In this document: positions 61,798 through 64,000 of the stretch, in pieces
Layout of the letters: every line of letters begins with the position of its first letter
How positions within the stretch are numbered: position 1 is the stretch's first letter
Source: Pseudoxanthomonas sp. PXM02
Lineage (GTDB): Bacteria; Pseudomonadota; Gammaproteobacteria; Xanthomonadales; Xanthomonadaceae
Assembly: GCF_014851805.1 (NCBI RefSeq)
Contig: NZ_JACVAK010000003.1
Coordinates: forward strand, 333,501-397,500
Reading direction: 5' to 3'
DNA length: 64,000 bases
Position numbers and translations under genes: made by a program
The notes under the pieces: model-generated
The model's database searches: none
Told to the model about the DNA's origin: nothing
What the model saw: only the letters and a program-made list of their open reading frames with translations

Positions 61798-63056
61798 GGT
61801 GGCCCGGCGCCACCGCGCGCGTCCTCCTCGGGCTTGCCGCCGGCGCAGTCGTCGGTCTTTCTCTGGCGCACTGGTGGCCATCGACCGCTGCGACCGCCGT
61901 CGCCATTGCCCAGCCCATCGGCAAACTGTGGCTGAGCGGCCTGCAGATGACCGTCGTACCCCTGGTCCTGTCACTGGTGATCCTGGGCGTCGCCACCGCC
62001 AGCGATGCCGCCGCATCCGGCCGCGTGGCACGGCGCGCGATGATCGTGTTCATCGCGTTGTTGTCGTTGTTCGCCGCCTATGCGGCCATCGTCGCGCCTC
62101 TGGTGCTGTCGATGGTGCCACCCAGCGAAGCGCTGAAGGCCACCCTGCATGGCACGCTCCCGCCTGCGGGCGCGGCCGGCGCGCCGGCGCTCGCCGACTG
62201 GATCGGATCCATCGTGCCGAGCAACGCCATCATGGCCGCGGCCCAGGGTGCGATGCTACCGGTGGTCGTGTTCGCGCTGTTCTTCGGTTTCGCGCTCACG
62301 CGGGTGCAGGAAGATCGTCGTACACAGGTCATCAGCTTCTGCCATGGCATCGCCGATACGATGATCGTGATCGTCCGCTGGATGCTGTTGGCCGCCCCGA
62401 TCGGCGTGTTCGCGCTGGTACTCGCCGTCTGCGCACAGGCCGGCATCGGCGTGATCGGCGCGCTGGCGGGCTACATTGCCCTGCAGTGCGGCATGTACCT
62501 CGGTGCGACGCTGATCTGCTATCTGCTGGTCGCCGTCTTCGCCCGGCAGTCGCCGCTCGCCTTCGCCAAGGCGATCCTGCCCGCGCAGGTGGTGGCCGCC
62601 AGCACGCAGTCATCGCTGGCTTCGTTGCCTGCGATGGTGGAAAGCGCACGTTTCCGACTGGGGCATCCGCGTGCTGTCGCCGCCTTGGTGCTGCCGATGG
62701 CGGTCACGCTGTTCCGCATCACCAGCCCTATCCAGTACGTCGTCGCCGCCTGCTTCGTGGCCTGGGCGTACGGCATCGACGTCAGCGCAGTGACGCTGGC
62801 CGCTGGCGCGGCATTGGCTGTGGTCATCAGCCTGGGTTCGATCGGCCTGCCGGGCCAGGTCAGCTTCATGGCGACGGTGATGCCGGTGACGCAGTCGATG
62901 GGTCTACCGATCGAACCACTCGGCTTGCTATTGGCCGTCGACACCATTCCCGATGTATTCGCCACTACCGGCAATGTCACCGGCGACCTGACCGCTACCA
63001 GCATCGTCGCCCGCCAATCGCCCGACGCACGCGATAGCGATGGAGATGCCGGCTGA
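61794..63056 (+). CDS. SDF family (dicarboxylate/amino acid:cation) symporter, atypical
   Basis: A 420-residue inner membrane transporter with the glutamate-transporter-homologue fold. The HP1 Ser-rich hairpin is ASTQSSLASLPAMVESARF. HP2 is GSIGLPGQVSFMATVMPVTQSMG and TM8 is DTIPDVFATTGNVTGD. Two key sites differ from glutamate/aspartate carriers: the TM7 NMDGT motif reads FRITS (307-311), and the TM8 Arg that holds the substrate side-chain carboxylate is Ala390. It is therefore unlikely to be a standard Glu/Asp carrier; a neutral amino acid or a small peptide is a better guess. It is the last gene of the operon. Confidence 0.85.
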   Translation: MRWPGATARVLLGLAAGAVVGLSLAHWWPSTAATAVAIAQPIGKLWLSGLQMTVVPLVLSLVILGVATASDAAASGRVARRAMIVFIALLSLFAAYAAIVAPLVLSMVPPSEALKATLHGTLPPAGAAGAPALADWIGSIVPSNAIMAAAQGAMLPVVVFALFFGFALTRVQEDRRTQVISFCHGIADTMIVIVRWMLLAAPIGVFALVLAVCAQAGIGVIGALAGYIALQCGMYLGATLICYLLVAVFARQSPLAFAKAILPAQVVAASTQSSLASLPAMVESARFRLGHPRAVAALVLPMAVTLFRITSPIQYVVAACFVAWAYGIDVSAVTLAAGAALAVVISLGSIGLPGQVSFMATVMPVTQSMGLPIEPLGLLLAVDTIPDVFATTGNVTGDLTATSIVARQSPDARDSDGDAG

Positions 63057-63106
63057 TCACTCGCATGTCATGCCGGAGCTCCACTCACCATTCTTGAAGC
63101 GTGGAC

Positions 63107-63131
63107 GGCGCCTTGCCATCTCAAGGGCGCC
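63107..63131 (+). terminator. Possible hairpin after the symporter gene
   Basis: GGCGCCTTG and CAAGGGCGCC form an imperfect stem 50 bp after the stop. No T-run follows, so this is at most a weak or rho-assisted terminator. Confidence 0.3.
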
Positions 63132-63305
63132 ACGTGTCATGGCCGACGACACGCGATCGATCTGAGACATTGATCGCTTAATACCAGCCTGGACGTTGAG
63201 CGAGGTATGGGTTGCTGGCGACAGCATTTACCCCAGTGACGCCGGCGTTCCCGTGAAACTTGACGGTGCCGCTTGGCGAGTTGCCTCGCCAAAGGCCATC
63301 TGCAA

Positions 63306-63728
63306 TCAGAACGGCGAGTATCGAGGCCCCGCCCGCCGCGCAACGGATGCGGGATGACGCGAAAGCAGATAGTCGCTGACGAGCCTGCGTAACGGCTCCG
63401 CGATATCGGCCTGTGATTGCATCGATGCGATCACCTCATCCCATATGCCGTCCTGTGCCCAACGCGTGAAGCGGACGTAGACGCTGTGCCACGGCCCCCA
63501 CGCTTTAGGCAGTCGACCCCAAGGCTGCCGGGTGATGGCGATCCACAATACGGCCTCAAGGAATGCGCGCGTCCTTACGCCATTCTTTGCTCGTGCGCGT
63601 ACAAGCGGCGGCAGCGTTGCCACGATCGCATCCCAACGCGCTTGGTCCAGCTGCAATGAGGTGTCCGTGTTGGCCATCTCCGCATACCCGTCTTCGCGTC
63701 CCTGCTCTTCACTCCGTTCTTCCATCAT
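63306..63728 (-). CDS. DUF4096 (IS5-type transposase N-terminal) protein, truncated
   Basis: An open frame of about 140 residues with the DUF4096 pattern: ARWDAIVATLPPLVRARAKN, RAFLEAVLWIAITRQPWGRLPKAWGPWHSVYVRFTRWAQDGIWDEVI. This is the N-terminal DNA-binding part of IS5-family transposases. The DDE catalytic domain is absent: the frame stops after a short tail (SVARRAGPRYSPF), so it is an IS remnant or a stand-alone DUF4096 protein. A stem TTGGCGAG / CTCGCCAA lies about 30 bp beyond its stop. No terminal inverted repeats were identified. The start is uncertain (ATG pair at 63725/63728, or ATG at 63677). Confidence 0.6.
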   Translation of the reverse strand: MMEERSEEQGREDGYAEMANTDTSLQLDQARWDAIVATLPPLVRARAKNGVRTRAFLEAVLWIAITRQPWGRLPKAWGPWHSVYVRFTRWAQDGIWDEVIASMQSQADIAEPLRRLVSDYLLSRHPASVARRAGPRYSPF

Positions 63729-64000
63729 CGCCTGCCTCTTGGCGCCCCGAAAAACCACTGCGCGAATCCACGCGCCGCGAAATCCTTCCGCATGAATTCT
63801 TTATTCGTGTTGCTTCGATGCAAGCGGACACGTTTGCGCTTCTCGCTCCACGAATGTGCAAGTGAGGAAGTTCCCTTCGTCGCGAGCAAATTTATGTACT
63901 GGTCAGTTTTATATTCAGGGGATGTTGTGAGGTGAAGCGGATACTTCGCCCACCGTCGCACTACGAGGCGACGGACATACAACAACAAGAGAGAAAGACA
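63729..64000. other. AT-richer end region with no supported gene
   Basis: The last 270 bp are clearly poorer in G+C than the rest (stretches such as GAATTCTTTATTCG and AATTTATGTACTGGTCAG). Open frames here are short and lack ribosome-binding sites or recognisable domains. Together with the DUF4096 remnant this suggests the edge of acquired or decayed DNA continuing beyond the window. Confidence 0.5.

Noticed and set aside
63725-63988. 87-residue minus-strand frame at the right edge
   Set aside because: No ribosome-binding site, no recognisable domain, overlaps the 5' end of the DUF4096 frame, and lies in AT-rich intergenic DNA.
1-64000. tRNA, rRNA, plasmid or phage modules
   Set aside because: No cloverleaf-like segments, ribosomal RNA sequence, replication genes or phage structural genes were recognised by eye; a tRNAscan or covariance-model search was not possible here.

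Overview
This 64 kb window is GC-rich chromosomal DNA from a gammaproteobacterium of the Xanthomonadaceae, most like Pseudoxanthomonas or a close relative. That placement is an inference from gene content and order: an aa3 cytochrome oxidase cluster with DUF2244, DUF2909 and SURF1, a complete oleABCD olefin locus, Xanthomonas-type TonB-dependent receptors, and dispersed GGGAGCGACGTCAGTCGCGA repeats. No rRNA, tRNA, CRISPR array or prophage was seen. The only trace of a mobile element is a DUF4096 (IS5-type) fragment near the right edge.

Layout. 1-4.2 kb: the end of a YihY/BrkB membrane protein, quinone-dependent D-lactate dehydrogenase, primase dnaG and a small periplasmic phosphatase-like protein. 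4.3-12.9 kb: haem A synthesis and aa3 oxidase genes on the minus strand (DUF2244, ctaC, ctaD, a 44-residue membrane protein, ctaG, ctaE; then SURF1, a SCO-like protein, ctaA, cyoE). 13.1-20.2 kb: putA, a membrane diguanylate cyclase, an SMP-30-like protein and a FadL porin. 20.4-25.8 kb: rhomboid protease, DUF1820, CtpA, EnvC, GpmI. 25.9-38.5 kb: a VNGSI-repeat protein, M28 and M16 peptidases, MAPEG, TruC, small unknown proteins, an EEP-family nuclease, UbiB/UbiJ and DUF1328. 38.7-44.4 kb: oleD, oleC, (ykgJ), oleB, oleA and a DUF4156 lipoprotein. 44.5-49.6 kb: a large M16 peptidase, an SDR, a three-repeat exported protein and trmL.

The most distinctive region is 49.8-63.1 kb. Eleven genes in diverging transcription units look like a dedicated system for scavenging peptidoglycan peptides. 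On the minus strand are a TonB-dependent receptor, a serine beta-lactamase-fold hydrolase, a VanX-type D-Ala-D-Ala dipeptidase and a D-amino-acid dehydrogenase, plus an AmiD-type amidase. On the plus strand are an NlpC/P60 endopeptidase, an L-Ala-D/L-Glu epimerase, an RpiR/MurR-type regulator, a YkuD-fold protein and an unusual SDF-family symporter. The receptor and the amidase share a nearly superimposable 49-bp AT-rich promoter module (GAATATT, then CAAGAATAA(A/T)TTATTGAC serving as operator and -35 element). The linked RpiR-type protein is the obvious candidate to bind it.

Other notable structure: a near-consensus CRP/Clp site upstream of oleA; a rho-independent terminator between oleA and oleB; a roughly 440-bp intergenic array with 21-bp units and a 106-bp higher-order period at 33.5-33.96 kb; and five families of REP-like inverted repeats that all sit between convergent genes.
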